Part shown: in pieces, positions 35,643 through 44,340 of the stretch | Numbering within the stretch: the first letter of the stretch is position 1 | Layout of the letters: each line of letters opens with the position of its first letter | NCBI RefSeq assembly: GCF_004795835.1 | Contig: NZ_CP039249.1 | Coordinates: 3,819,001-3,883,000 of the forward strand | Direction: 5' to 3' | Length of the DNA: 64,000 bases | From: Sphingomonas sp. PAMC26645 | GTDB taxonomy: Bacteria; Pseudomonadota; Alphaproteobacteria; Sphingomonadales; Sphingomonadaceae | Translations under genes and position numbers: made by a program | The notes under the pieces: generated by a model | Databases searched by the model: none | What the model was told of the DNA's origin: nothing | The model's input: the letters and a program-made list of their open reading frames with translations, nothing else

Positions 35643-35963
35643 TTAGGTTTGGGCGAAGACCTTGGTGCCGACGATGCCCACCACGGTCAGGGCCATGAAG
35701 CAGGCCTGGATGCCGCTGACCTTGTCGCCGAACAGGATGACGCCGCCGATGATGACGCCGATCGCGCCCGCGCCGGTCCAGATCGCATAGGCAGTGCCGG
35801 CGGGGAGGCCGCGCATGGCGAGCGCGAGCAGGCCCATGTTGACGAAGCTGAGGACGATCGGGACGCTGGAGGCCTGCCACGTAGCAAGGGTGGCCGCCCA
35901 TTTCAGGCTGAGCGCCCAGCAAATTTCGGTGACGACGGCGACGGCGAGGATGAGCCAGGACAT
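35643..35963 (-). CDS. SMR family exporter, SugE/Gdx guanidinium type
   Basis: A 106-residue four-helix drug/metabolite exporter. The conserved membrane Glu lies in helix 1 (VVTEICWALSLKW, Glu13), with the Trp seen in Gdx proteins three residues later. The helix-3 motif LPAGTAYAIWTGAGAIG is the SugE/Gdx form rather than the EmrE form. It probably exchanges guanidinium or small quaternary amines for protons. No guanidine riboswitch is recognisable upstream. The 80-base region upstream contains no other feature. Confidence 0.88.
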   Translation of the reverse strand: MSWLILAVAVVTEICWALSLKWAATLATWQASSVPIVLSFVNMGLLALAMRGLPAGTAYAIWTGAGAIGVIIGGVILFGDKVSGIQACFMALTVVGIVGTKVFAQT

Positions 35964-36057
35964 AGGTGTTCTCCAACGGGCTCAGATTGGAGACTCGGCC
36001 GCCGGAAACCCGGGAAGAGACGGCCGTCAATAGTGATGAGTCGCGGGAGGGACGTGC

Positions 36058-36111
36058 CCTCACCTTCCCACTGCTTCGCAGCGGGCCCCTCCCTCTCCCC
36101 GAGGGGAGAGG
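36058..36111. repeat. Half-size family C2 element at the end of the atp operon
   Basis: CCTCACCTTCCC and CCCCTCCCTCTCCCCGAGGG form a short hairpin-rich remnant matching the right half of 14913-15056. It ends nine bases before the atpF stop and could terminate the operon. Confidence 0.65.
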
Positions 36112-36118
36112 AGCAGGA

Positions 36119-36742
36119 TCAGTTTAGGCGGCTGAGACCGGAGATCGAGCGGTCGACCATCATGCGGTCGGCGGCTGCGTCGTGATGCTCGGCGATCAGG
36201 ATACCAGCAGCCTTCGCCGCGGCATCGGCAGCGCGCGCGCGGACTTCGGCGATCGCGGCGCGTTCGGCCGCGGCGATTTTGTCCTCGGCCATCTTCGCGC
36301 GACGAGTCATGAGGTCATCGGCACCAGCCTTGGCCTTGGCGATGATCGCCGCGGCTTCGTGGTGTGCGTGAGCCTTCATAGCTTCGGCTTCGACGTGCGC
36401 GGTCTTCGCCTTCGCCTCGTACTCGGTGCGGATCGCCTCGGCTTCGGCACGGAGCGCCTTGGCTTCGTCGAGCTGCGTGCGGATGCCGGCGATACGCGTG
36501 TCGAGCATCTTGCCGATCATGCCTGGAACCTTCTTCCAGATCATCAGCAGGATGACGACGATCATCGCCACCGCGACCCAGCCGGTCGAAGTCAGGCCCA
36601 GAAAGTGATCAACGGGGTCGGCGACATGCTCGACGCCACCGGGCGCTGTCGTGTGCCCCTGAAGGCCCTGGTTGTCGATCGCACCTTCGGGCGCCATGCC
36701 CTCGCCGTGGATGACCTTTGCGGCCGAATCTGGATTAGCCAT
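36119..36742 (-). CDS. atpF: F0F1 ATP synthase subunit b
   Basis: Peripheral stalk subunit joining the membrane sector to F1. The 207-residue protein has an unusually long N-terminal stretch of about 50 residues (MANPDSAAKV...VADPVDHF) before the single helix VAVAMIVVILLMIWKKVPG, then the long charged coiled coil (IRTQLDEAKALRAEAEAIRTEYEAKAKT). It is the last gene of the F0 operon and overlaps atpF' by 8 bases. F1 genes are not in the window, as is normal for alphaproteobacteria. Confidence 0.93.
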   Translation of the reverse strand: MANPDSAAKVIHGEGMAPEGAIDNQGLQGHTTAPGGVEHVADPVDHFLGLTSTGWVAVAMIVVILLMIWKKVPGMIGKMLDTRIAGIRTQLDEAKALRAEAEAIRTEYEAKAKTAHVEAEAMKAHAHHEAAAIIAKAKAGADDLMTRRAKMAEDKIAAAERAAIAEVRARAADAAAKAAGILIAEHHDAAADRMMVDRSISGLSRLN

Positions 36743-37229
36743 GCGCCGTCGTCCTGCGTACCGCGTCGGTCGCCGCGTCCAGGCTGACCTGGAGGCCGGC
36801 TACCTTGGCGGCCAATTGCTGTGCTGCTTCGGCGGCGACACCCTGCAAGTTCGAGAGTGCCTCGGCCTTAGCGTTCGCGACCGCCAGATCGTGATGACCC
36901 AGACGTTCGGCGAGTTCGGCGTCGGCCGCGTGGACCTGCTGCTCGAACGCGGTTGCCGCGCGCTTGGCTGCTGCCGCGGTCTCGGCCTGCGCCGCGACGC
37001 GGGCCGCGTCCATTTCGGCCTGCCAGTTCGCCTGGACCGTATCGGCCTGCGTACGGGCAGCGACAGCTGCCGCCAGATCGCCCGCGATTCGGCCTTCGCG
37101 CGAGTCCACGTTGGACACGATCTTTGGCACCATTCCCTTGCCGATCCCGAAATACAGGATGCCGAAGGTGATGAGCAGCCAGAAGATCTGCGAGGCGTAG
37201 GTAGCGGCTATCTGGGAAATCTGGGGCAT
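36735..37229 (-). CDS. atpF': F0F1 ATP synthase subunit b'
   Basis: Second peripheral stalk subunit, found as a b/b' pair in photosynthetic and alphaproteobacterial enzymes. The 164-residue protein has an N-terminal helix (YASQIFWLLITFGILYFGI), then VPKIVSNVDSREGRIAGDL and an Ala-rich coiled coil. ATG 37229 is chosen because homology begins at MPQISQIA; the frame is open 14 codons more. It sits between atpE and atpF. Confidence 0.93.
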   Translation of the reverse strand: MPQISQIAATYASQIFWLLITFGILYFGIGKGMVPKIVSNVDSREGRIAGDLAAAVAARTQADTVQANWQAEMDAARVAAQAETAAAAKRAATAFEQQVHAADAELAERLGHHDLAVANAKAEALSNLQGVAAEAAQQLAAKVAGLQVSLDAATDAVRRTTAHG

Positions 37230-37283
37230 GTCGGTCCTTCGTGAAACGGCCGGGCGCGGTCGCCCGGCCAATTCAGCGAGTGG

Positions 37284-37511
37284 TTAGGCGACGAACACGA
37301 GAATGATCATCGTGACGAAGGCGAGCAGACCGAGAAGCTCGGCTGCTGCGAAACCGATGAACAGACGGCCCTGCTGGCTGTCGGCTGCGCCCGGATTACG
37401 GAGAGCGCCGGCGAGGAACTGTGCGAACACGTTGCCCACGCCGAGTGCTGCGAGGCCCATGCCGATCGCTGCGAGGCCGGCACCGATCATCTTTGCTGCT
37501 TGTGCGTCCAT
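37284..37511 (-). CDS. atpE: F0F1 ATP synthase subunit c
   Basis: Proton-carrying ring subunit. The 75-residue hairpin has the Gly-rich first helix (IGAGLAAIGMGLAALGVGNVF), the polar loop (RNPGAADSQQGR) and the second helix with the essential carboxylate in FAAAELLGLLAFV (Glu). No sodium-binding signature is evident, so a proton enzyme is expected. ATG 37511 follows AAAGGGAA. Confidence 0.97.
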   Translation of the reverse strand: MDAQAAKMIGAGLAAIGMGLAALGVGNVFAQFLAGALRNPGAADSQQGRLFIGFAAAELLGLLAFVTMIILVFVA

Positions 37512-37569
37512 GGTAAATTCCCTTTGAAAATTAGTTAGGTAATGGAAAACTTAGTGAAGGTTCGCCCAC

Positions 37570-38361
37570 TTAGTGAAGATTGACCGCGTCGTTCAGATAG
37601 ACCGACGTCAGCAACGCGAACACGTATGCCTGGATCGCGGCGACCAGCAGTTCGAGCAGCGTGATGCCGATCATCAGCAGCATGCTCGGCGCGCTCACCA
37701 GGCCGATATACATCCCGCCGAGGTTCAGGCCGTTGATCACGAACGCGGCCAGCACCTTGAGCAGGATATGCCCCGCGGTCATCGCGACGAACAGTCGCAG
37801 ACCGAGCGAGAACGGACGCACCAGGAACGACATCAGCTCGACCACGAAGATCAGCGGGATCATCAGTGCGGGCGTGCCGCTCGGCACGAACAGCGAGAAG
37901 AAGTGGAAGCCGTGCTTGCCGAAGCCGACGAGCAGCACGATCGCGAAGCTGATCAGTGCCAGCACGCCGGTGACGGTCATGTGGCTGGTCACGGTGAACG
38001 GGTGCACGCCGGGGACGATGCCGAACGGGAGCAAGCCGATGATGTTCGCGAACAGGATGAACATGAACAGCGAGAAGACATAGGGCACGAAGCGCTTGCC
38101 GCCAGGGCCGACATTCTGCTCGAGCATGCCCGAGATGAAGCCGGTGAAGCCCTCGACCGCCATCTGCCAGCGACCGGGCACGAGCTCGCGCTTCATGCCA
38201 CCGATCATGAACGCCCAAAGTGCGACCAGCGTCACCACCATCCACAATGCGGAATTGGTGAACGACAGGTCATAGCCACCGACCATCCAGTGCGAGCCGA
38301 ACGCCGGCTCGATCAGGAACTGGTGCATCGGATCGATCTTGCCGCCCTGTTCTGCCGCCAC
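37570..38361 (-). CDS. atpB: F0F1 ATP synthase subunit a
   Basis: Membrane subunit forming the proton half-channels. The 263-residue protein has multiple helices and the essential Arg in PFSLGLRLFVAMTAGHILLK, then a late helix (AIQAYVFALLTSVYLNDAV). The start is GTG at 38361 with AGGGA upstream. It follows atpI after a 37-base gap that starts within an intercistronic hairpin. Confidence 0.97.
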   Translation of the reverse strand: MAAEQGGKIDPMHQFLIEPAFGSHWMVGGYDLSFTNSALWMVVTLVALWAFMIGGMKRELVPGRWQMAVEGFTGFISGMLEQNVGPGGKRFVPYVFSLFMFILFANIIGLLPFGIVPGVHPFTVTSHMTVTGVLALISFAIVLLVGFGKHGFHFFSLFVPSGTPALMIPLIFVVELMSFLVRPFSLGLRLFVAMTAGHILLKVLAAFVINGLNLGGMYIGLVSAPSMLLMIGITLLELLVAAIQAYVFALLTSVYLNDAVNLH

Positions 38362-38389
38362 GTGGAATCCCTGCCGTCTTGATACGACA

Positions 38390-38412
38390 AACGCCCGGTT
38401 ACTCCGGGCGTT
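38390..38412 (-). promoter_or_regulatory. Intercistronic hairpin spanning the atpI stop codon
   Basis: A perfect 9-bp stem AACGCCCGG / CCGGGCGTT with a 5-base loop that contains the atpI stop. Only a short T-run follows on the minus strand. It may attenuate or process the transcript between atpI and atpB, making less AtpI than structural subunits. Confidence 0.5.
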
Positions 38413-38719
38413 CGCCTGAAATTCGAATGATCTGCCTGAACGCGACCGCTATCCCGAGGAACAGCAACACGATCAGCCCCCAAGGGCCAGTGCCGAACCA
38501 GCGGTCTATCAACCACCCGATCAGCGCACTGCCGACGAGACTCCCGATGAGAGCGGAAATGACGCGATTGCCTTGCGAGTACCCCCGCTCGGCATCCGCC
38601 CCCTTCTGCCCCTTTGCGAGCGTTTCCCGATGCTGCGCCTCTCGCAATCGCTCATCGAGCGCGGAAAGTCGCGGATCTTCAACACCCTGGGGGTCCTGTC
38701 CGGGTTCGATCTCCGCCAC
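38399..38719 (-). CDS. atpI: AtpI/AtpZ family assembly protein
   Basis: A 106-residue small membrane protein that leads the F0 operon and in other bacteria helps assemble the c-ring or transports Mg2+. A charged N-terminal region (LDERLREAQHRETLAKGQ) is followed by two helices (SALIGSLVGSALIGWLIDRWFG and GLIVLLFLGIAVAF). GTG 38719 follows GGAGGAA. The order atpI-atpB-atpE-atpF'-atpF is the usual alphaproteobacterial one. Confidence 0.88.
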   Translation of the reverse strand: MAEIEPGQDPQGVEDPRLSALDERLREAQHRETLAKGQKGADAERGYSQGNRVISALIGSLVGSALIGWLIDRWFGTGPWGLIVLLFLGIAVAFRQIIRISGERPE

Positions 38720-38880
38720 GCACGTTCCTCCACCTGATTACGCATCGGGGAGGAAGCAAGCAGCGACGAGCGATCCCGCCAAGGCGCGGTCCGTTTAGAA
38801 AAGGGGGGGGTGCAAGTCAACCGGTGTGACACGGGCGTCATTAATGGGGCGGATGAGGTCTGGGCCAACCCTACTTCTTC

Positions 38881-38988
38881 CCCCCTCCCTGGAAGGGAGG
38901 GGCCGGGGGTGGGTTGGCCGGTTGGCTGGCGTTACGAACCCCAAGCAGCCTACCCACCCCCAACCCCTCCCTTGTCAGGGAGGGGGGG
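38881..38988. repeat. Family C4 inverted-repeat element
   Basis: CCCCCTCCCTGGAAGGGAGG-GG...GGGGGTGGG mirrored by CCCACCCCCAACCCCTCCC...GGGAGGGGGG. It lies between atpI and ydbL and ends nine bases before the ydbL stop. Confidence 0.85.
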
Positions 38989-38997
38989 CACTTCAGC

Positions 38998-39378
38998 TCA
39001 AACGCAGCGCGAATCGCGTTCGGGGGCACCGGCGGTGCGGGTCTTCCAGACACCGTTCGGCGTCTTGTACTTCTCGCCGGGGTTGGTCTGCATGATCAGG
39101 TTGCAGCCGCTCGTGAAGGCGAGTTGCTCGACCGTCGCGCCGCTCGCCTGCGCCTTTGCCGTGTACGCCGACTTGCGCTGGATATTGATGTTGTTGACCA
39201 GCGCACGCAGATCACCGCTCGCCGCGCCGACCAGGCCGAGATAGCCGTCGGGCTGCTCGCCGACCTCGCCCCCGGCACGCGCGGCGGCATAGGCCGGATC
39301 GCGCTGCGCGGTTGCCGCGACAGACAGGCCACCGAGAGCCGCCGCTGCGGCAACCATCATAAGGACCTTGGTCTTCAT
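38998..39378 (-). CDS. ydbL: YdbL family periplasmic protein
   Basis: A 126-residue protein with signal peptide (MKTKVLMMVAAAAALGGLSVAATAQ) and a DUF1318-like mature part (GYLGLVGAASGDLRALVNNINIQRKSAYTAKAQASGATVEQLAF). In E. coli YdbL works with YdbH and YnbE in outer-membrane lipid homeostasis. The same three genes are adjacent here and in the same order, with one base between ynbE and ydbL. Confidence 0.88.
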   Translation of the reverse strand: MKTKVLMMVAAAAALGGLSVAATAQRDPAYAAARAGGEVGEQPDGYLGLVGAASGDLRALVNNINIQRKSAYTAKAQASGATVEQLAFTSGCNLIMQTNPGEKYKTPNGVWKTRTAGAPERDSRCV

Positions 39379-39379
39379 C

Positions 39380-39607
39380 TTAAAATATCCCCGGATTCTG
39401 CTGGATCAACGATTTCGCCTCGCCATCGAGACGATAGACCACTTCCTGCGTGACGTTGATGTTGAGGTTGATCTCGATCGGCTTGTCGGGCGCCGACACG
39501 TTGATGCAGCCCGGCAAGGCCGCCGTCAGCCCGATAATCGCGATCGTCCTCGTCATCCTACGCAAGATCGGCCTTTGCTCCAGCTTCTTCAATCCTGTTT
39601 CGGTCAT
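39380..39607 (-). CDS. ynbE: YnbE family lipoprotein
   Basis: A short outer-membrane lipoprotein. The full frame is 75 residues and begins with ATG overlapping the ydbH stop (ATGA). The signal proper starts at Met18 (TRTIAIIGLTAALPGC) with lipobox Cys34, so ATG 39556 is a plausible alternative giving a standard signal peptide. The mature part carries the family motif APDKPIEINLNINV. YnbE is thought to continue the beta-sheet of YdbH and link it to the outer membrane. Confidence 0.88.
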   Translation of the reverse strand: MTETGLKKLEQRPILRRMTRTIAIIGLTAALPGCINVSAPDKPIEINLNINVTQEVVYRLDGEAKSLIQQNPGIF

Positions 39608-42600
39608 GGCACGATCCTGCTTGCGGGAGGCTGAATGGTTGGAAGTTTGGGCGTTGGGTTGGGCGGCGGCGCGGCCTGCTGTTGCAGCAACGCCGGTAGG
39701 TTGCGCTGGATCAGCCGCTTCGGATCGTAGAAGCTCTGCGCCGAATCGAGCAGCCCGCGGAACGGCGCCTTGATCCGGATATTGAACACGAACGGCAGCT
39801 TTTGCAGGCGGCGGACGATGAAGTTCGACTTCGCCCCCTCACCCTGGCTGATCCCGGCAAAGCGCACGTCGGTGACCATCTCGCCCGCGAGCGGCCCGTT
39901 CATGCCGACCCGCAACGACTGATACCGCAGCGACTTCAGCGCCTGGAACGCGATGTTCGCCCACATGCCGAGGTCCTTCTGGCTGAGATCGCCGACATAG
40001 GCGAGCGTGCCGCCGCCTTTGCGCACCTGCAGATCGCCACCTTCGATCCTGCCGCCCGTTTCGTCGAAGATCATCGGCAACACGCCGTCGAAGATGCCGG
40101 TCGCGTCGAGGTTCTTGAAATCGAACTGTTGCAAGAACTGGTCGGCCGCCATGTTGGCGACGTGGAACGTCATCCGCCGCTCGGACTGCGCGGAGAAATC
40201 GAGCAGCGTCGGGTCGAGCGTCAGCGATCCACCCGCGAACGGCCACCGCCCGCCCTCGACCTGCACGCGCGCGCCGGGCAGCGTCTGGTAGCGGATCGTG
40301 CCGTCGCTGACCGGGATGCCGGGGTTGAGCGTGCGGATCGTCGCCACCTGTCCGGGTGCGCTCTGGAGGTTGAGCAGGTCGGTGAAGCGAATCTCGGTGG
40401 CGATTCCCGTGACGGGGCCAAATGCGGCGGCGAGATCGGTGCCGGCGGTGCGGAATACGCCCGTGCTGGTCACGCCGTCGGGGTTCCAGGCGATATGCCC
40501 CTCGCCGCTGACCGATCCGTTGACGTCGGCGATCACGCCGAAGGTCAGCGGAGTAAGCGCGTCGGGTTGCAGCTTGTCCTTGGCGAACGCGATCGCGGGA
40601 ACCTTGAGGTCGGCCTTGCCTGCGCCGGCACCTAGCGCGTGGGTCAGCGTGACGTCGGCGACCTTGGTGTTGGTGGTCGGTTCGAACAGCGTGCCCGCCG
40701 CAGTAATCGTGCCGTTGACGAGCGCGAGAGCCACGGTGCGTGCGGCGAGCGGCTTGAACCGCGGCGTTGGTGCGGCATCGGATACCCCCATCGCACCGGT
40801 GAGGTTGAGTGCGCCATTGACGAGCGTCCAGTCGCCGGCCGCCTCGCCGAGCAGCAGCGGCACGTTGGCGATCTGCCCCGAGCCACCCGTGAACGCACCC
40901 GCCACGCCCTGCCCGGTCATGCGGCCCGTGACGGTGGCGAAATCGAGTCGCGTGACGCGTTCGGGCGCGCCGATCCGGGTCTGCACGCCGTCGATCGCAA
41001 AGCCGCGATCCGCCAGCCGCACGGTCGCTCCCGCAGTCGCGAGCGTGATCGGGGTGGTGCCGAGTCGCCCACCCAGTTTTGCCGCGGCGATCTTCGCGCC
41101 GCCGCTGACCCGCGCGCCGTGGAGCTGCACCAGCGCGCCATCAACCGGGCACAAGGTTAGCCGCGCCGGATCGAGCACGAGGCCGGAGATCGCAAGACGC
41201 TGCACGGCCAGCGGTGTGCAACCAGTATTGACGACCAGGCGCGCACGACCGTTCCACAGCGCCGCGACTGGGATCGACAGCCCTTCGACCCGGTTGGCGG
41301 GACCGCCCGCACCGATCGGTCCCCCAAGCGTGACGCGCGTCGTAATCGACGTTGCTCCGCCCGGCGTCGCGCTGAAGGTGACGGGGGTGAGGGCAAGCCG
41401 CGCATCCCCCGCCGCATAGGGCGCCATGGTGGCGACGCCGCGGATCGTCGCGCCTGGTTTCGCCTGCGCCAACGACACGCGGGCCTCGGGCAAGCCGCCG
41501 CCGCGCATCGCGAGGACCGTGTCGAGCCGGACGCCGCCGTTCGGCCAGCCGAACGCGACCCCGCTCCCGCCGCCAAGCGCCACGCGCGCACCGCTGGCGG
41601 AAGCGAGCGCCAGACGCGACAGCACGGCCTTGCCGCGCCCGCCGTCGATCCGCACGCGAAGGTCGGCGTCCGCGGCAAATCCGTGGCCGGCCTTCTGGAC
41701 CGCCTGTGTTACCGCGGCCACCAACGGCGCTACGGGCGTCCCCGCGGCTGCACCGCCGATTCCCGCCAGCCCCGCGAGTCGCTTCTGCGCCACGGCAGCC
41801 CCGCTTGCCTGGACGCGCCCGTCGAACGCGATCTGCTGGCTGATCCGGTAGGTGCCCGCGAACGAAACCCGCCGCGCGCCGCCCTCGGTGGTGCGAACGG
41901 TATCAGCGGCGATGTCCGCCTTGCCGCCGGTCGCTGCCGCGGTGCCGGTGAAGTCGATCGTGCCCCCGACCCCGGCCAAAGTCGCACCCGGCGTCCGTGC
42001 TGCGCCAGTCCCGAGCGTCGCCTTGCCCCGCCAGCGATCGAGCGCGGCGGAGAGCCCGACGTCCAGATCGGCTACGATCCGCTCCACCTGTGTCGTACCG
42101 CAGGCCAGTCGCGACACGCGTACCGGCCCCGTGATCGTCGGTTTCGCCGCATCGATCCGCAACTTCACCGTCGCCGCGAGGCGATCGATCACGCACCCGC
42201 CGACATCCAGACGTTCGCTGATCGCCGCCAGCGACCCGCGGAACCCGTCGTCGAGCTTGCCGGAGCCAGCGACCTTCAGTCCGACGATCCCCTGCGGAGT
42301 CTCCAGCCGCATCCGCCCGTCGGCGACCGAGACGTCGAGCGCGGGCAACGCGAACGGCTTCCCCGACGGCGCCGGCAACAGCTTATCGATCGCGCCGAGC
42401 GAGACTTTCCCGTCCACCAGCCGCCCGCGCAGCCGGACCTTCCCCGCGCGCACGCCCTCCAGATACGGCCCCGACAACCCGACGCCGGTCCGCGTCTCGA
42501 CCCAGTCCGCCACGAGATCGGGATGCGCCGGATCGCCGATCACGACGTTGCTCAGTCGCTGCCAACCCAGTGCGAGGTCGGTGATGTCGTACCGCACTGG

Positions 42601-42780
42601 CACGCCAACCTTGGCAAGTTCACGGTCGATAAACCCCTCGGCGACCGGCTTCCGCACCAGCCACAGCACGACCAGTCCAGCGATTAGGAGTAGCGCAACC
42701 ACCAGTGCAACACGGCGGGCAGTCGTAGAACGGCGAGGGTTGGCACCGGGGCCGGCCCCGTTCTCGCTCGTCTCGGTCAC
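39604..42780 (-). CDS. ydbH: YdbH family AsmA-like intermembrane lipid transport protein
   Basis: A 1058-residue protein with one N-terminal membrane anchor (ARRVALVVALLLIAGLVVLWLV) and a long periplasmic region rich in short beta strands, as expected for the bridge-like AsmA superfamily. The C-terminal part holds the DUF748/dicarboxylate-transport-like motif (IFDGVLPMIFDETGGRIEGGDLQVRKGGGTLAYVG). It is thought to carry phospholipids between inner and outer membrane with YnbE and YdbL, as shown for the E. coli set. GTG 42780 is chosen because GGAG lies 7 bases upstream; ATG 42813 and ATG 42834 are open but have poorer signals. Confidence 0.88.
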   Translation of the reverse strand: MTETSENGAGPGANPRRSTTARRVALVVALLLIAGLVVLWLVRKPVAEGFIDRELAKVGVPVRYDITDLALGWQRLSNVVIGDPAHPDLVADWVETRTGVGLSGPYLEGVRAGKVRLRGRLVDGKVSLGAIDKLLPAPSGKPFALPALDVSVADGRMRLETPQGIVGLKVAGSGKLDDGFRGSLAAISERLDVGGCVIDRLAATVKLRIDAAKPTITGPVRVSRLACGTTQVERIVADLDVGLSAALDRWRGKATLGTGAARTPGATLAGVGGTIDFTGTAAATGGKADIAADTVRTTEGGARRVSFAGTYRISQQIAFDGRVQASGAAVAQKRLAGLAGIGGAAAGTPVAPLVAAVTQAVQKAGHGFAADADLRVRIDGGRGKAVLSRLALASASGARVALGGGSGVAFGWPNGGVRLDTVLAMRGGGLPEARVSLAQAKPGATIRGVATMAPYAAGDARLALTPVTFSATPGGATSITTRVTLGGPIGAGGPANRVEGLSIPVAALWNGRARLVVNTGCTPLAVQRLAISGLVLDPARLTLCPVDGALVQLHGARVSGGAKIAAAKLGGRLGTTPITLATAGATVRLADRGFAIDGVQTRIGAPERVTRLDFATVTGRMTGQGVAGAFTGGSGQIANVPLLLGEAAGDWTLVNGALNLTGAMGVSDAAPTPRFKPLAARTVALALVNGTITAAGTLFEPTTNTKVADVTLTHALGAGAGKADLKVPAIAFAKDKLQPDALTPLTFGVIADVNGSVSGEGHIAWNPDGVTSTGVFRTAGTDLAAAFGPVTGIATEIRFTDLLNLQSAPGQVATIRTLNPGIPVSDGTIRYQTLPGARVQVEGGRWPFAGGSLTLDPTLLDFSAQSERRMTFHVANMAADQFLQQFDFKNLDATGIFDGVLPMIFDETGGRIEGGDLQVRKGGGTLAYVGDLSQKDLGMWANIAFQALKSLRYQSLRVGMNGPLAGEMVTDVRFAGISQGEGAKSNFIVRRLQKLPFVFNIRIKAPFRGLLDSAQSFYDPKRLIQRNLPALLQQQAAPPPNPTPKLPTIQPPASRIVP

Positions 42781-42866
42781 CCACGCACTCCGCCACTCTC
42801 CAAGCCCTTGCATAGGCGGTAGCGAGGGCGTCATGCAATTGCCCAGGGATGTGCTAGCATCACAAA

Positions 42867-43571
42867 ATGGCCGATCCGGACGAAGACGCTGACGTCCGGG
42901 GGGACGATCTGAAGGGCCATCGTGGTCGCCTCCGCAAACGCCTGTTCGAAGGCGGCAGCGATGCGCTGCTCGACCATGAACTCATCGAATACCTTCTCGC
43001 GATCGCCATCCCGCGCGGCGATACCAAGGCGCTCGCCAAGGCGCTGATGCGCGAGTTCGGCGGGATCGGTGGCGTGCTGACCGCGGATGCCGAGGCGCTC
43101 GGCCGGGTGAAGGGCATGGGCGAAATCTCGACCGCGGCGATCAAGATCGCGCACGCTGCCGCGATCCGCCTGCTACAGTCGCACGTCAGCGACCGCCCCG
43201 TGCTCGCCAACTGGCAGGCGCTGCTCGACTATCTCCGCGCGGACATGGCGCACCACGCGATCGAGCGCTTCCGCGTGTTGCACCTCAACACCAAGAACAT
43301 GCTGATTCGCGACGAGGTGATGAGCAAGGGCTCGATCGACCAAGCCGCGGTTTACGTCCGCGAAGTCATCCGCCGCGCGATCGACCTAGGCTCGGCGTCG
43401 ATCATCCTCGTCCACAATCACCCGAGCGGGGACCCCTCCCCCAGCCGCGCCGACATCGATATCACGCGGACGATCGCGGAGGCGGGCAAACGGCTCGGCA
43501 TCACCGTGCACGACCATATCGTGATGGGCACCGGCGGCCATGTCAGCCTGCGCGCGCAAGGGTTGATCTGA
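42867..43571 (+). CDS. radC: RadC family JAB/MPN domain protein
   Basis: A 234-residue protein with an N-terminal UPF0758 helix-hairpin-helix region (HRGRLRKRLFEGGSDALLDHELIEYLL) and a C-terminal JAB1/MPN metalloprotease-like domain with the JAMM motif HNHPSGDPSPSRADI. Despite the name, its link to DNA repair is disputed; the domain suggests metal-dependent hydrolysis. It is divergent from ydbH, with about 86 bases between. Confidence 0.95.
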   Translation: MADPDEDADVRGDDLKGHRGRLRKRLFEGGSDALLDHELIEYLLAIAIPRGDTKALAKALMREFGGIGGVLTADAEALGRVKGMGEISTAAIKIAHAAAIRLLQSHVSDRPVLANWQALLDYLRADMAHHAIERFRVLHLNTKNMLIRDEVMSKGSIDQAAVYVREVIRRAIDLGSASIILVHNHPSGDPSPSRADIDITRTIAEAGKRLGITVHDHIVMGTGGHVSLRAQGLI

Positions 43572-43653
43572 CGCAATCAGATAAAGGAGAAACATCCGAA
43601 ACTCCTCGTGCCTTTTCATCCGTATCTTCGTTGTCACGGCAAAGGAATTGCAT

Positions 43654-43863
43654 GTGGATAACAAGTTGCACGACGAAGCTTCGGAGGTAGCCGCCGAGCA
43701 TGGTCAGGTCATGGTGGATGGTCCGGACGGGGTGGCGGTGTCATTGACACCCGACGCCGCGGCGGAAACCTCCGATCGGCTGCTGAACGCCGCTGTCGAG
43801 GCACAGGGGCAGATCCTGGCGGAGACCCGCATTGCGAAAGATCGGGTGCGCAGAGCCGACTGA
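43654..43863 (+). CDS. Small conserved hypothetical protein
   Basis: A 69-residue acidic protein without signal peptide or helix-span. It contains HGQVMVDGPDGVAVSLTPDAAAETSDRLL, a pattern I associate with small sphingomonad proteins of unknown role. GTG 43654 is preferred because AAAGGAA ends 7 bases before it; TTG 43648 sits too close to the same site. It lies between radC and the BLUF gene, all on the plus strand. Confidence 0.65.
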   Translation: MDNKLHDEASEVAAEHGQVMVDGPDGVAVSLTPDAAAETSDRLLNAAVEAQGQILAETRIAKDRVRRAD

Positions 43864-43928
43864 TCTACCGCAAGTCGTAGCTCTCCGATCTATAGTAGCG
43901 ATATGCGCAACTATCGACCGGAGACGCG

Positions 43929-44330
43929 ATGCGCCAAATTCTATACATGAGTTCGAGCACCATAGCCGGCGACAAGGCCGATCTCGTGGGAATATTGCAG
44001 CAGTCCCGGCACAATAATGCGCTGCATGACATCACCGGGCTGTTGTGGTCGGACGGCACGCATTTTCTTCAGGTGATCGAGGGACCGACCTCTTTCGTCG
44101 ACGCGACGTTCGGCCGTATTACGCAGGACGATCGTCATTACGATCTGTCGCTCCAGCACAATATCCCGATCCACGAACGGCAGTTCGGTGCTTGGACGAT
44201 GGCACACAGGCGCGCGGACGATCCTGTCGATGCGTATGATGCGCGCATGCGGCGCCTGCTCAACGGCGCGTCGCAGCGGGTGCGCGATCCGTTCCTCGCG
44301 TTGATGGCGACGGGTTCGCTGGACGGCTGA
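43929..44330 (+). CDS. Short BLUF-domain blue-light photoreceptor
   Basis: A 133-residue protein made of a single flavin-binding BLUF domain (about residues 1-93) and a C-terminal helical cap. The key Tyr is in QILYMSS, the flavin-contacting Asn in SRHNNALHDITGLL, the light-switch Gln in HFLQVIEGP, and the semiconserved Trp in FGAWTMA. Short BLUF proteins signal by protein-protein contact rather than an attached effector. No partner gene is coupled to it; the EAL protein of this window is 13 kb away. Confidence 0.93.
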   Translation: MRQILYMSSSTIAGDKADLVGILQQSRHNNALHDITGLLWSDGTHFLQVIEGPTSFVDATFGRITQDDRHYDLSLQHNIPIHERQFGAWTMAHRRADDPVDAYDARMRRLLNGASQRVRDPFLALMATGSLDG

Positions 44331-44340
44331 CGTAACGAAG

